NCBI RefSeq assembly: GCF_040529335.1 | Contig: NZ_CP159534.1 | Location: forward strand, 4,278,001 to 4,342,000 | Direction: 5' to 3' | DNA length: 64,000 nt | From: Streptomyces sp. HUAS MG91 | GTDB lineage: Bacteria; Actinomycetota; Actinomycetes; Streptomycetales; Streptomycetaceae | Shown: positions 54,643-63,654 of the stretch, piece after piece | Numbering within the stretch: the stretch's first letter is position 1 | Layout: the number at the start of each line of letters is the position of its first letter | Position numbers and translations under genes: made by a program | The notes under the pieces: model-generated | The model's database searches: none | Told to the model about the DNA's origin: nothing | The model's input: only the letters and a program-made list of their open reading frames with translations

Positions 54643-55256
54643 GTCAGCCTTATTAGCTCTGCGCCGCTAGCAATGTCTCCACATCTACACGCACTGGAGA
54701 GGGGATGTCCAGCATTGTCCTGCCGGGTTTCCCGGTGTCCGTGGTGCGGAAGTGACTTCTGAGGTAAAGAGATCTTGTCCCCTCCTAGATCCACTTGCGA
54801 TCTCGCACCGATCTAGATCGTTCTAACTTGGCCAAAAAACGACTCATCGATCGGTGTATTGCGGTCGACTGGCATTGTTCAGCTGTGGTCACCAGAGCGT
54901 CATAGCGGCCGCGGTGGGTACGTACACGGAGAAGGCCAGGGGCAGTTGGGATCCGGCACGATCCATCCGGAACCTGGTGACGGACCCGGGCGTCATAACC
55001 ATCGACGGCCGTGCCCCATCCTCCCGTGGGGGAGACGGCGAGAAATACGCGGGACGGCAAACGCCAGGCGTCGCCACCCCACGCCAGGCTTTTAAAGGAC
55101 ACAGCAGGCGCTCGGACTATAGGGGTAGCCCCTTGCCTCAGGCCGGCGGTTCCGGCTGGGGTCGGGCGCTCCGACACGTACGCGCAGTGACTGATCGACA
55201 CATGGTGTGATGTGGCCCATAGCGTTCTCTTCGGCTACGGAAAGGAACGAGCGCTC
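54643..55256. other. Divergent intergenic region, lower GC
   Basis: About 610 bp between the phosphatase and prim-pol genes. A 12-bp palindrome CGATCTAGATCG lies at 54809-54820, and AT-rich promoter-like stretches surround it. Two overlapping frames (54785-55201 minus, 54854-55210 plus) were judged spurious because they lack domains and good starts. A small RNA or leader cannot be excluded. Confidence 0.55.
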
Positions 55257-55949
55257 ATGCGCGAGATCCTCGGAAGGCGACGCAGGCTCCTGTCCAGGCG
55301 TGACAGCGGGAAGTCTGACCTGATCAGCGCGGCCCTCACGTTCGCGACAGCGTGGCGGTGGCCGGTTCTGCCGGGCATCGGGCTGGAGGCGGCGGGGCGC
55401 CGTGACGGCGTCCGGTGCGCCTGCCCGGACCCTGAGTGCTCGGTGCCGGGCGCGCACCCCTTCGACCCGGGGCTGCTCGCCGCGACGACCGACGAGCGCA
55501 TGGTCCGCTGGTGGTGGACCAACCGCCCCAAGGCGCCGATCGTGCTCGCGACGGGCGCCTCGGGCGGAGCGGAGGGGCGCGGCCCCTGCGCCGTGAGCCT
55601 GCCGGCCGTGGCGGGCGCCCGCGCGCTGGCCGCGCTCGACCGCAAGGAGATCCGGCTCGGCCCGGTGATCGCGACCCCGGAGCGGCTGTTCATCCTCGTG
55701 GCGCCGTACTCCATGGAGCAGCTGGGCGAGCTGCTGTACGCGCAGGACTTCGTCCCCGGCTCGCTGCGCTTCCACGGCGAGGGCGGCTATGTGGCCCTGC
55801 CGCCGTCCTGTACGGGCGCCGGACAGGTCCGGTGGGAGCGCGCGCCGCTGCCGGGCTCGGCGGCGCCCTGGGTGCCCGATGTGGAGGCCGTGGTCGACGC
55901 GGTCGTGGACGCCCTCACTCGTACGGGTGTGAGCGCGCCCGAGATGTAG
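55257..55949 (+). CDS. Prim-pol (bifunctional DNA primase/polymerase N-domain) protein
   Basis: About 230 residues resembling the PF09250 primase-polymerase N-terminal domain: AALTFATAWRWPVLPG, CACPDPECSVPGAHPFD (a Cys/His pattern), the central MVRWWWTNRPKAPIVLATG, and GYVALPPSCTGAGQVRW near the end. No clear DxD catalytic pair is seen, so activity is uncertain. ATG 55257 or an upstream GTG at 55212 is the start. It is one of two such genes here. Confidence 0.75.
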   Translation: MREILGRRRRLLSRRDSGKSDLISAALTFATAWRWPVLPGIGLEAAGRRDGVRCACPDPECSVPGAHPFDPGLLAATTDERMVRWWWTNRPKAPIVLATGASGGAEGRGPCAVSLPAVAGARALAALDRKEIRLGPVIATPERLFILVAPYSMEQLGELLYAQDFVPGSLRFHGEGGYVALPPSCTGAGQVRWERAPLPGSAAPWVPDVEAVVDAVVDALTRTGVSAPEM

Positions 55950-56005
55950 GGGGATCGGGCGCGCGGCGAGCCGTCGTGCGGGGTGTGCGCCGATATCTTC
56001 GGCGC

Positions 56006-56650
56006 ATGCCTGCCGCGCCACCCCGCCCCGATGTTCCGAACCGGCCCGAGCAGGAGCGTCCCCACGCCCGGCTCCGGCTGTTCGGCCTGATCGCCGTGGT
56101 GGTGCTCACCGCCGCGCTCCCCCTGGCGGGCGCGGCCGCGGGGCCGGCGGCTGACGGGCCCGCGCGGCCGGTCGCGGAGGAGGCCGAATCGCCCCGCTCG
56201 GGCACCGCCGACAAGGTCGACGACGCACCCGACCGGGACGCCGCCGCACACCCGGACGGCCCCGCGCGGGGCTCCTCGCTCCTCAGGACCCTCGGCCTGG
56301 GCCTCGCCACGGCCACCCACTGCGGCCCGCAGGCCACCTCCCCGGACGGCGTGGAGGCGCAGACGTGCGTCCTCACCCAGGGCCGGGACACCTGGGCGCG
56401 GACCTACTACCGCAATGCGACCGGCGCCGAACTGAGCGCCGTCCTGACCCTGATGGCGCCCGGCGGACGCACGGTGCAGCTCCACTGCGCGGTGGGCGCG
56501 GAGGACGAGCCGGGGCTGTGCGAGACGCCGCGGGAGCCGACCCGGGGGCAGGCGGCGCGGTACGCGGCGGTGGCGGAGTACGCGGCGACGGGAGACGGGC
56601 CGCTGCTGCTGCGCTCGGGCAGCAATTCGGCACCCCCGCAGGGGCGTTGA
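56006..56650 (+). CDS. Membrane-anchored or secreted hypothetical protein
   Basis: A 214-residue protein with one N-terminal hydrophobic segment (LFGLIAVVVLTAALPLAGAA, about 26-45), an acidic disordered linker and a C-terminal domain with three or four cysteines (THCGP, QTCVLTQG, LHCAVG, LCETP) that may form disulfides outside the membrane. No family recognised. ATG 56006; no strong ribosome site. Confidence 0.7.
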   Translation: MPAAPPRPDVPNRPEQERPHARLRLFGLIAVVVLTAALPLAGAAAGPAADGPARPVAEEAESPRSGTADKVDDAPDRDAAAHPDGPARGSSLLRTLGLGLATATHCGPQATSPDGVEAQTCVLTQGRDTWARTYYRNATGAELSAVLTLMAPGGRTVQLHCAVGAEDEPGLCETPREPTRGQAARYAAVAEYAATGDGPLLLRSGSNSAPPQGR

Positions 56651-56672
56651 GCCGAGCTGCCGGCGGGCGGGC

Positions 56673-56840
56673 ATGAAAGCGCCCGGTTGCTGGCGACGGG
56701 GGATGCACCAGCAACCGGGCTACTTGAACGGTAACAAGAGATCGGCAGTTAGCAAATTCGATCTCTTCTATTCGGACATGGATTTACCTGCAACTACTGG
56801 GAGTTGTGACAGGAGTCACCTGCTCCGAACGGCATGTTCC
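56673..56840 (+). ncRNA. Structured AT-rich segment, candidate small RNA or leader
   Basis: Consecutive inverted repeats occupy this stretch: 56681-56720 (13-bp stem), AAGAGATCG/CGATCTCTT (56736-56744/56759-56767, 9 bp), then short CAACT/AGTTG and GTGAC/GTCAC stems around 56790-56820. Composition is clearly lower in GC than the flanking genes. The gene call is only a hypothesis; a regulatory leader or terminator array would fit too. Confidence 0.35.
56681..56720 (+). terminator. 13-bp inverted repeat after the membrane-protein gene
   Basis: GCCCGGTTGCTGG (56681-56693) and CCAGCAACCGGGC (56708-56720) pair with a 14-nt loop, 31 bp after the stop. A tiny ORF (ATG 56673) crosses it. It may be a terminator or the first helix of a structured RNA. 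Confidence 0.7.
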
Positions 56841-56866
56841 CGGTCCCCGAGCGGCTGACCGGTCGG

Positions 56867-57874
56867 TCAGCTGAGGGTCACCTGTCGGTTGGTGAGTCCC
56901 CCGCGCGCGCGGCGCTCGTCCGCGGTCAGTGGTGCGTCCGTGGCGAACGCGGCGGCGAGCCGCTCGGCGAACTCGGCGGCGGGCTTCTCGACGTCGTCGG
57001 CCTTGACCGAACTCGGCAGGTCCCACACCGGCACCGTCAGACCGTGCGCCCGGAAGGAGCCGACCAGCCGGGTGCCCTCGCCGAGCGAGGACGTGCCGGC
57101 CGCGTGCAGCCGCGCGAGCGCGTCGAGGAGCTTCTCCTCGGCGTGCGGCATGACCCACCGCAGGTGGTTCTTCCCGGGGGTCTCGCACCAGTAGGCGCTG
57201 TCCACACCGGCCAGCTTCACGGTCGGGATGGCCGCGGCGTTGGCCCGCTCCAGGGAGGCGGCCACCTCGCCCGACGCGCCCTCCCGTCGCCCGCCACCAC
57301 CCTTCTGAGGAGCTTCGCCGCCCTCCTGAAAGTCCGGGACCCAGAATTCGAAGCCCGTGTGCACGACCGGCTCGAAAGCGCCCTCGGGGTCGAGGACGTC
57401 CTGAAGGCGCGGTCCGTTCACCGGCGCGCGCCGGGCCTGCACCGGGTTGCCCGGCTCGGCCTCGAGGGCGCGCAGCAGGGTGTCGGCGAGGTCGCGGCTG
57501 AGGTCGCCGGAGGACGTGTCGTTCTGCAGACCCAGCAGGACCGAGCCGTCGTCGCGGCGCAGCGCGGGCCACGCCATGGGCAGCACGGTCGCGAGGGTGA
57601 CCGAGGGGACGCCGTCGGGCAGTCCGTCCTTCAGCGTCAGCTCCACGGTCGCGGCGGGCACCAGCTCGCGCAGCGCCACCCAGTCGCCCTCGCCCACGAG
57701 GCTCTCGAACGGGCGCTGCACCAGCTCGGTCACCGCGTGCGCGGCGGCCCGGCCGTGGCAGGCCTTGTAGCGGCGGCCGCTGCCGCAGGGGCAGGGTTCG
57801 CGGGCGCCGACGACCGGGATCGTCCCGTCGGTGACGTGCGGCTTGCCCTTGGTCTGGGGGCGCTTCTTGGCCAT
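56867..57874 (-). CDS. SEC-C motif, DUF5926-like protein
   Basis: A 335-residue protein. The N-terminal SEC-C zinc motif is PCPCGSGRRYKACHG (about 28-42). The remainder matches no enzyme by eye, but SEC-C plus this size is the DUF5926 family of Streptomyces. SEC-C motifs bind zinc and often mediate protein-protein or ribosome contacts. A Gly-rich loop (QKGGGGRREGAS) interrupts the middle. ATG 57872-57874, with GGGAG upstream. Confidence 0.85.
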   Translation of the reverse strand: MAKKRPQTKGKPHVTDGTIPVVGAREPCPCGSGRRYKACHGRAAAHAVTELVQRPFESLVGEGDWVALRELVPAATVELTLKDGLPDGVPSVTLATVLPMAWPALRRDDGSVLLGLQNDTSSGDLSRDLADTLLRALEAEPGNPVQARRAPVNGPRLQDVLDPEGAFEPVVHTGFEFWVPDFQEGGEAPQKGGGGRREGASGEVAASLERANAAAIPTVKLAGVDSAYWCETPGKNHLRWVMPHAEEKLLDALARLHAAGTSSLGEGTRLVGSFRAHGLTVPVWDLPSSVKADDVEKPAAEFAERLAAAFATDAPLTADERRARGGLTNRQVTLS

Positions 57875-57980
57875 CTTGGGTGTCTCCCGGCTACGGCTCG
57901 CTTGAGTACGGGCGCGAGCCTAGCCCCTCGTACCGACACGGGTGGGACTCCGCCCGTGCGGCGGATGCCCGGAGCCGCGG

Positions 57981-58532
57981 TCAGCCCAGATCGTCGAAGG
58001 CCTCCGCGAAGCCCAGGCCGGCCAGGTCCGTGACGGGCGGCGAGGCGATGCGCGCGGCGAAGTCGTCGCGGCGGTGCGCCGTGGCCAGGGCGTGCACGTC
58101 CTTGTGCACGACGACCCAGACGGTGACCTCGCCCCGCCGGTCGTCGCGGACGCCCCAGTCGTCGGCGAGCGCCGTGATGATGTTGAGCCCGCGGCCGCCG
58201 CGCGCCGTGACCGACGGGGTGGCCGGAACGGGGCGGGTCGGGCCGCCGCCGTCCGTCACCTCGACCGTCAGGCAGCCGCGGCCGTCCACCCGCCACGCGG
58301 CCCGTACGTCGCCGTCACCTGCCAGATCGTCGCCCAGTGGCCTGCCGTGCCGGCAGGCATTGCTGAGTAGTTCGGAAAGGATCAGAACTGCATCGTCGAT
58401 GACCGATTCCGGCACACCACTGATACGGAGCTGATCACGCATCCGGTGTCTTGCCTCGCCCACGCCCGCAGGGCCATGGGGAACGGCCATGCTCGACGAA
58501 GCGGGCACCTCCTGTGCCACCACCAACGCCAC
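57981..58532 (-). CDS. RsbW-type ATP-binding protein
   Basis: A 183-residue protein with a HATPase_c_2 domain: N-box LILSELLSNACRHG and G-box GGRGLNIITALADDWGV. The GTG at 58530-58532 is chosen because AAGGAGG precedes it at optimal spacing; an ATG at 58490 lacks a ribosome site. It may be a regulator of sigma-factor antagonists. Confidence 0.85.
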   Translation of the reverse strand: MALVVAQEVPASSSMAVPHGPAGVGEARHRMRDQLRISGVPESVIDDAVLILSELLSNACRHGRPLGDDLAGDGDVRAAWRVDGRGCLTVEVTDGGGPTRPVPATPSVTARGGRGLNIITALADDWGVRDDRRGEVTVWVVVHKDVHALATAHRRDDFAARIASPPVTDLAGLGFAEAFDDLG

Positions 58533-58690
58533 CCCCGAGACCTCCTTTGCCCCACGCCACGGTGTGGATGCCCCAATGGACTGGACCGGAAACCGGCCAA
58601 TCCTTGTGTGGTGACGCACTCGTAACGATCGAATACGGAACGAACGCGCCGGGGCACACCCTGTGACGTTCGGGGTGAAGGTGGCCGGAA

Positions 58691-59494
58691 TCAGCTCCTG
58701 CCGAGCCGTCGCAGCACCGCCGCGGGGCGGTTGGTGATGATCGCGTCGACGCCGAGCCGGACGCAGAGGTCGACGTCCTCGGGTTCGTTCACCGTCCAGA
58801 CGTGGATCCGATGACCCGCGCGAGCGAGCTTCTCCACGTAACCGGGGTGGCTGCGCAGGATCCGGATGCCGGGCCCCGCGATCCGTACGCCCTTGGGGAG
58901 GCGTCCCTCGCGGTGACGTGGGGAGACGAACTGCATCAGGTAGACCGTCGGCAGCGTCGGGGACGCCTCCTGGACGCGCAGCAGCGAGCGCGCGGAGAAG
59001 CTCATCACGCGGACCGGGGAGGGCTCGTCCGGCGGCGGGGCGTCCAGGCCGAACCGCTTGAGGAGGAGCAGCAGCCGCTCCTCGACCTGGCCCGCCCACC
59101 GGGTCGGGTGCTTGGTCTCGATGGCCAGTTCCACCCGGCGGCCCGCGTCGGCGACCAGTTCCAGGAGCCGCTCCAGGGTCAGTACGGAGGTGTCGGCCGC
59201 GCTGCCCGCCCAGTCCGGGCCCTCCTCGCGGTCCTTCCAGGAACCGAAGTCGAGGGTGGCCAGGTCGGCGAGTTCCAGCGCGGAGACGGCCCCGCGGCCG
59301 TTCGACGTACGGTTGACGCGCCGGTCGTGGACGCAGACGAGATGGCCGTCCGCGGTCAGCCGCACATCGCATTCGAGGGCGTCCGCACCGTCTTCGATCG
59401 CCTTTCTGTACGCGGCCAGGGTGTGCTCGGGGGCGTCCTCCGAGGCTCCGCGGTGGGCGACGACCTGGATGCGGTGCTGTGGTGCGTGGGTCAC
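58691..59494 (-). CDS. Glycerophosphodiester phosphodiesterase
   Basis: A 267-residue GDPD: QVVAHRGASEDAPEHTLAAY (HRG with the essential His/Arg), LECDVRLTADGHLVCVHD (metal Glu/Asp, His) and the late VWTVNEPEDVDLCV. It hydrolyses glycerophosphodiesters to glycerol-3-phosphate. No signal peptide, so cytoplasmic. GTG start 59492-59494. Confidence 0.94.
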   Translation of the reverse strand: MTHAPQHRIQVVAHRGASEDAPEHTLAAYRKAIEDGADALECDVRLTADGHLVCVHDRRVNRTSNGRGAVSALELADLATLDFGSWKDREEGPDWAGSAADTSVLTLERLLELVADAGRRVELAIETKHPTRWAGQVEERLLLLLKRFGLDAPPPDEPSPVRVMSFSARSLLRVQEASPTLPTVYLMQFVSPRHREGRLPKGVRIAGPGIRILRSHPGYVEKLARAGHRIHVWTVNEPEDVDLCVRLGVDAIITNRPAAVLRRLGRS

Positions 59495-59854
59495 CGCGTC
59501 ATGGTGCCACCGCGCGGCGCGCCGACGAGAAAGTTCGGCCGTGCGGATGCGTCCGTTTCGCCCGGCATAAAGGATGTCATCGGGCACACAGGCTCGGCTT
59601 ATGGTGCCCTGACGTCCCATGGGAAAGGCTGACGGCGTACAACAGCACAACCGGACCGTGACAGGACCATGCCGAAGTGGTGAGTGACGGCGGGCGCACC
59701 GAGACCGCTGTCCGGATCGAAGCGGCTGTGACAATCGAGAGCGATCACATCGTGATGGCACTGGATCGCACCGGATCGCTTCAGCCCGAAGAAGACCGGG
59801 TACCCGCACAACCTGACTGGCGACACGACAGCCGTGGATCGAGGAGAGAAAGCT
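59495..59854. other. Divergent GDPD-HtrA intergenic region
   Basis: 360 bp without a gene, sharing the two promoters. A small inverted repeat ATCAC-ATC-GTGAT lies at 59744-59756. Nothing further was identified. Confidence 0.6.
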
Positions 59855-61351
59855 GTGAGCACCGAGAACGAGGGCACTTCGGTCCCCCCTGCCCCGTCCG
59901 CACCTCCCGTGCCGGTCGACGCTCCCGCTGCTCCCGCACCGCCCGCGCCGGGGTCCGCCCCGGCGGCCTCCGAGGCAGCCGGGTACGACACGGTGGGCCA
60001 GGGAGCGGCTCCCGCCGCACATGGGGCACCGGGTGAGCAGTACGGAGCGCAGGGCGCGCCGGGGGCGCACGGCGAACAGGGAGCGCCCGCCGCGGGCGGT
60101 TCCCCGGTGGGCGACTGGCCGCCCCCGCCGCCGGCAGTTCCGGCCTATGCGTCGGGCGGTGGTGCCGGCGGCGCCGACGGGACGGCGTGGGGCTCCTCCT
60201 ACCAGCAGCCGCAGCCCAAGCCGGGCGGCAAGCGCGGCGGTCTCGTCGCCGGGATCATCGCGGCCGCGCTGGTCGCGGGCGTCGTCGGCGGCGGCGTCGG
60301 CTACTGGGCGGCGGAGCGCAACGACGACGGCGGCACCGGCTCCACGACCGTCTCCGCCTCCAGTCCCGCCGACGTCAAGCGCGACCCGGGCACCGTCGCG
60401 GGAATCGCCGCCAAGGCGCTGCCCAGCACGGTCACCATCGAGGCCGAGGGCAGCAACGGCGAGGGCGGCACGGGCACCGGCTTCGTGTACGACAAGGAAG
60501 GCCACATCCTCACCAACAACCACGTGGTGGCGGAGGCCGTGGACGGCGGCAAGCTGTCGGCGACGTTCTCGAACGGCAAGAAGTACGACGCCGAGGTGAT
60601 CGGCCACGCGCAGGGCTACGACGTCGCGGTCATCAAGCTGAAGAACGCGCCGAACAACCTCAAGCCGCTCACCCTGGGCGACTCCGACAAGATCGCGGTC
60701 GGCGACTCGACCATCGCGATCGGCGCGCCCTTCGGCCTGTCGAACACGGTGACGACGGGCATCATCTCCGCCAAGGACCGCCCGGTCGCCTCCAGCGACG
60801 GCTCCAGCGGCAGCAAGGCCTCGTACATGAGCGCCCTGCAGACCGACGCCTCGATCAACCCGGGCAACTCCGGCGGCCCGCTCCTCGACGGCAGCGGGCA
60901 CGTGATCGGCATCAACTCCGCCATCCAGTCCGCCTCCAGCGGCGGCCTCGGCGGTTCGGGCCAGTCCGGTTCGATCGGCCTCGGCTTCGCCATCCCGATC
61001 AACCAGGCCGACATGGTCGCCCAGCAGCTGATCAAGACCGGCCAGCCGGTCTACCCCGTCATCGGCGCCACCGTCTCCATGGACGAGAACAGCAGCGGCG
61101 CGACCATCACCGAGCAGGGCGCGGGCGGCTCCGCGGCCGTCACGCCGAACGGCCCGGCGGCCAAGGCGGGCCTCAAGTCCGGCGACACGATCACCAAGCT
61201 GGACGACACGGTGGTCGACTCGGGCCCGACCCTGATCGGCCAGATCTGGACGCACAAGCCCGGCGACACGGTGAAGCTCACGTACACGCGCGACGGCAAG
61301 GAGCACACGGTGGACGTGACCCTCGGCGAACGCAAGGGCGACAGCAACTGA
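59855..61351 (+). CDS. Membrane-anchored HtrA/DegP-like serine protease
   Basis: A 498-residue protein. The first ~125 residues are Pro/Ala/Gly-rich and cytoplasmic; one membrane helix (about 129-150, GLVAGIIAAALVAGVVGGGV) follows. The trypsin-like domain has the triad: His in ILTNNHVV, Asp in YDVAVIKL, Ser in NPGNSGGPLL. A C-terminal PDZ domain includes GPAAKAGLKSGDTITKL. Such proteases handle misfolded exported proteins. GTG 59855 has GAGGAG upstream. Confidence 0.94.
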   Translation: MSTENEGTSVPPAPSAPPVPVDAPAAPAPPAPGSAPAASEAAGYDTVGQGAAPAAHGAPGEQYGAQGAPGAHGEQGAPAAGGSPVGDWPPPPPAVPAYASGGGAGGADGTAWGSSYQQPQPKPGGKRGGLVAGIIAAALVAGVVGGGVGYWAAERNDDGGTGSTTVSASSPADVKRDPGTVAGIAAKALPSTVTIEAEGSNGEGGTGTGFVYDKEGHILTNNHVVAEAVDGGKLSATFSNGKKYDAEVIGHAQGYDVAVIKLKNAPNNLKPLTLGDSDKIAVGDSTIAIGAPFGLSNTVTTGIISAKDRPVASSDGSSGSKASYMSALQTDASINPGNSGGPLLDGSGHVIGINSAIQSASSGGLGGSGQSGSIGLGFAIPINQADMVAQQLIKTGQPVYPVIGATVSMDENSSGATITEQGAGGSAAVTPNGPAAKAGLKSGDTITKLDDTVVDSGPTLIGQIWTHKPGDTVKLTYTRDGKEHTVDVTLGERKGDSN

Positions 61352-61421
61352 CAGCCCCGCCGCGCGGACCCGCTACCCTGGTCCCCGCGCCACGACGACC
61401 CCCGAGTCGTCATGAGCGCGA

Positions 61422-61506
61422 GGTGGGTTGCCCGAGCGGCCTAAGGGAACGGTCTTGAAAACCGTCGTGGCGAGAGTCACCGTGGGTTCAAATCCCACAC
61501 CCACCG
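61422..61506 (+). tRNA. tRNA-Ser (anticodon TGA)
   Basis: The acceptor arms GGTGGGT (61422-61428) and ACCCACC (61499-61505) pair. The anticodon loop CTTGAAA gives TGA (61456-61458), reading UCA and related codons. A long variable arm (about 61466-61482) and GGTTCAAAT T-loop confirm tRNA-Ser. Confidence 0.97.
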
Positions 61507-61712
61507 CAGCAGGTCAGAAGGGGCGTTCCGGTGTCCGGGGCGCCCCTTCGGCGTGCTCGGGGCGGGGCCGTGTTCCCCGAATTCCCCTTGTGACGCGTCG
61601 TCAGCAGGACACCACCCGCCGGGATGAACGCTTTCCCTCGGTGGAGGGGTGCGCCCGCACCGCCGGGGTGATCGTTCGTATCCCGGGGCCGGACGCGCGG
61701 GTTGAGCACGGC

Positions 61713-62129
61713 GTGAGTTCCGAAAGCAGCACTCCGATACTGTCCGTTTCCCTGGTCGCCTCCCCCGTCGTCGGCTGCGACACCGAGAGCGTGATGGAGG
61801 CGGGCGTCAGTACGCCCGGCGACATAATCATCCGTTCCTGCGCGGCGGTCGGGTCCGCGCTCTGGATCGAGCTCCAGGGCGAGATCGACCACCACAGCGC
61901 GCGACCGCTCCGCACCGTTCTGGCCCTCGGGGCCGTGCACGGCTACCGGCATCTGCGTCTCGACGCCCGCCGGGTCACCTTCGCCGACTCCGCCCTGCTC
62001 AGGGTCCTCGGCCGCTGGGACCGCCACGGGCGGAGCCTCCACATCGGCACCTCGTCACCCGCCGTACGACGGCTCATGGACGCCGCCCGCCGCGTCGGCC
62101 GGACCGTCACCGAGGGGGTGGGACGGTGA
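61713..62129 (+). CDS. STAS-domain anti-sigma factor antagonist
   Basis: About 138 residues: a variable N-terminus, then a STAS domain (ALWIELQGEIDHHSARPLRT, RHLRLDARRVTFADSALLRV). The serine in DSALL is the position phosphorylated by RsbW-type kinases in this family. ATG 61794 or GTG 61713 is the start. A possible small membrane protein overlaps its stop. Confidence 0.85.
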   Translation: MSSESSTPILSVSLVASPVVGCDTESVMEAGVSTPGDIIIRSCAAVGSALWIELQGEIDHHSARPLRTVLALGAVHGYRHLRLDARRVTFADSALLRVLGRWDRHGRSLHIGTSSPAVRRLMDAARRVGRTVTEGVGR

Positions 62130-62299
62130 CGTTCACGATCCTCACCGTGGTCCCCCTCGTGCTGTCCGTGGTCATCCTGCACTGGCCCCGGTGCGCACCC
62201 GGCGGTGAGCACCGCTCCCGCCCGGCCGGACATGCCCGGGGAGGCCGTCCGGGGCCGGTCCACGGCATGCCGTCAGCAGGCCGCAGGGCGCGCGGGTAG
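62126..62299 (+). CDS. Possible small membrane protein
   Basis: A 57-residue frame starting GTG 62126, overlapping the STAS stop (GTGA), with one hydrophobic segment (TILTVVPLVLSVVILHW) and a basic, Arg/Gly/Pro-rich tail. Translational coupling supports it, but composition could arise by chance. Confidence 0.35.
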   Translation: MTFTILTVVPLVLSVVILHWPRCAPGGEHRSRPAGHARGGRPGPVHGMPSAGRRARG

Positions 62300-62371
62300 C
62301 CACCCGGTGCCCCGCACCCGGGGCCGCCGCCCGGACCCCGCGCGGGAACGGACGGCGGCCCCGGGCCGGTC

Positions 62372-63283
62372 TCAGGACCCGGCCGTGAGCCGGGCCGCCG
62401 AGGCGATCGTCGAACGGGCCTCGCGCTCCGGCAGCCCCGTGTGGACCGCGGCGGTGACGAGGTCCTCGGTGAGGGCGTCGCCGATGCCGTTCTCGTAGGC
62501 GCGGCACGCCGCCCAGAAGAGGCGGGTGTTGCGCTGGCCCTCGTGGGCCCCCAGCACGAACTGGACCAGGCCCGTGCCGTGCCGGCCGCCGGGCCCCGGC
62601 GCGGGGTGGTGCGGGCGCGGCGGGGGCGTGAGCAGGCGCAGCAGGGCGGGTGGGCAGAGGGCCGGGGCGAGGCGGGCGGTGCCCGGCACCGTGCTGTAGA
62701 CGCCGTGCTCGGTGCGGGAGCCGGGGCCCACCAGATAGCCGCCGGCGCCGCGGATGTCGATGCCGGGGGCCAGCCGCCCCGCCGAGTTGGGCACGACGAC
62801 GTCCGGCGGCCCGGACAGCCACAGATGCCGGCCGCCGCTCGGCGTGCTCACGACCACCGTGTCCGGGATCGTGAAGAGATGCCGTAAAGCCAGCTCGCGC
62901 AGTGCGGCCGTGGAGTTCGTCCCGGCCTTGGTGTCCAGGTCGACGCCGATGAGGTGGTGCGGGGGCAGTCCGCAGGCGATGCCGTACCCGGTCGCCCGGG
63001 GCGCGGCGGCGAACAGTGCGCGGATCCGTCGCGGGTCGGTCGACGCGTCGTACACCCCGTGCCCCGGAAGCCCGCATTCACCGTGGCAGCGCGGCGCGGA
63101 CGGAGGGTCGTCGCGGTGCGGGGAGGGCAGGGCGGGGAGCTTCGTGCGCGACAGCGGGATCACGGCGAGCCCGCGCTCGGCCGCGGACAGGGCGTGCGCG
63201 AGAGCGAGGGTCGTGAGGGGCGCATTCGGTGCGCCCGGTGCGGTGGGCGAGCGGCGGGCGGGGTGCGGATCGATGGCGGCCAT
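62372..63283 (-). CDS. Bifunctional DNA primase/polymerase domain protein
   Basis: A 303-residue protein. The prim-pol domain has GVDLDTKAG (DxD metal-binding, about residue 115), VVVSTPSGGRHLWLSG and VDIRGAGGYLVGPGS-like GIDIRGAGGYLVGPGSRT. Such domains normally occur in plasmid or prophage replication proteins; standalone copies are common in Streptomyces, of unknown role. No replication origin or integrase lies nearby. ATG 63281-63283; an upstream longer frame is unlikely. Confidence 0.85.
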   Translation of the reverse strand: MAAIDPHPARRSPTAPGAPNAPLTTLALAHALSAAERGLAVIPLSRTKLPALPSPHRDDPPSAPRCHGECGLPGHGVYDASTDPRRIRALFAAAPRATGYGIACGLPPHHLIGVDLDTKAGTNSTAALRELALRHLFTIPDTVVVSTPSGGRHLWLSGPPDVVVPNSAGRLAPGIDIRGAGGYLVGPGSRTEHGVYSTVPGTARLAPALCPPALLRLLTPPPRPHHPAPGPGGRHGTGLVQFVLGAHEGQRNTRLFWAACRAYENGIGDALTEDLVTAAVHTGLPEREARSTIASAARLTAGS

Positions 63284-63654
63284 GGCTTCATTTTCGTACA
63301 GACGTTCGAAAGAGGGAAGAGGGGTGGTCCGTCCGGGGAGTCGATTTACCAAAAATGTGCTGAAACGCTTCACCGTATGGGGGGTCTGGGGTGTGATCAC
63401 CCGGAGATAGCGTATTCGCGGCTGAGCTGGGGGTTTGTCGATGTGAAGAGGGTTTATCGACATGTCCTCACGCTTGCGTGTGAAGAGGAGCTTCTGGGGT
63501 GGTTCGCCGGGGATTCGGTGGGCAATTCTGGTCTCGCGACGTCGTGAACATCGCCAAGGCGGTCGGCCAACTGCCTTGGAGCAACCCGTACTTCCCGGGT
63601 GTCGGACCCCCGTCCGAGCCCCCGGTGCGTACTCCCTGTTCTGGAGGAATAGAC
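63284..63654. other. Intergenic region before the secreted protein gene
   Basis: About 370 bp of lower-GC DNA with no gene. It contains the divergent promoters. An inverted pair TGTCGAT/ATCGACA (63436-63442/63456-63462) could be an operator or leader hairpin. TAGCGT near 63404 is a possible -10. Confidence 0.55.

Noticed and set aside
54785..55210. Two overlapping opposite frames of 118 and 138 residues
   Set aside because: No domains, poor starts and no family resemblance; treated as non-coding divergent promoter DNA.
58691..61306. A long minus-strand frame across the HtrA gene continuing into the GDPD
   Set aside because: Only the part from 59494 to 58691 is homologous to a known family; the rest is antisense to HtrA.
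62372..63283. Prim-pol gene considered as a plasmid or prophage remnant
   Set aside because: No integrase, attachment duplications, rep or phage genes nearby; standalone copies are common in Streptomyces.
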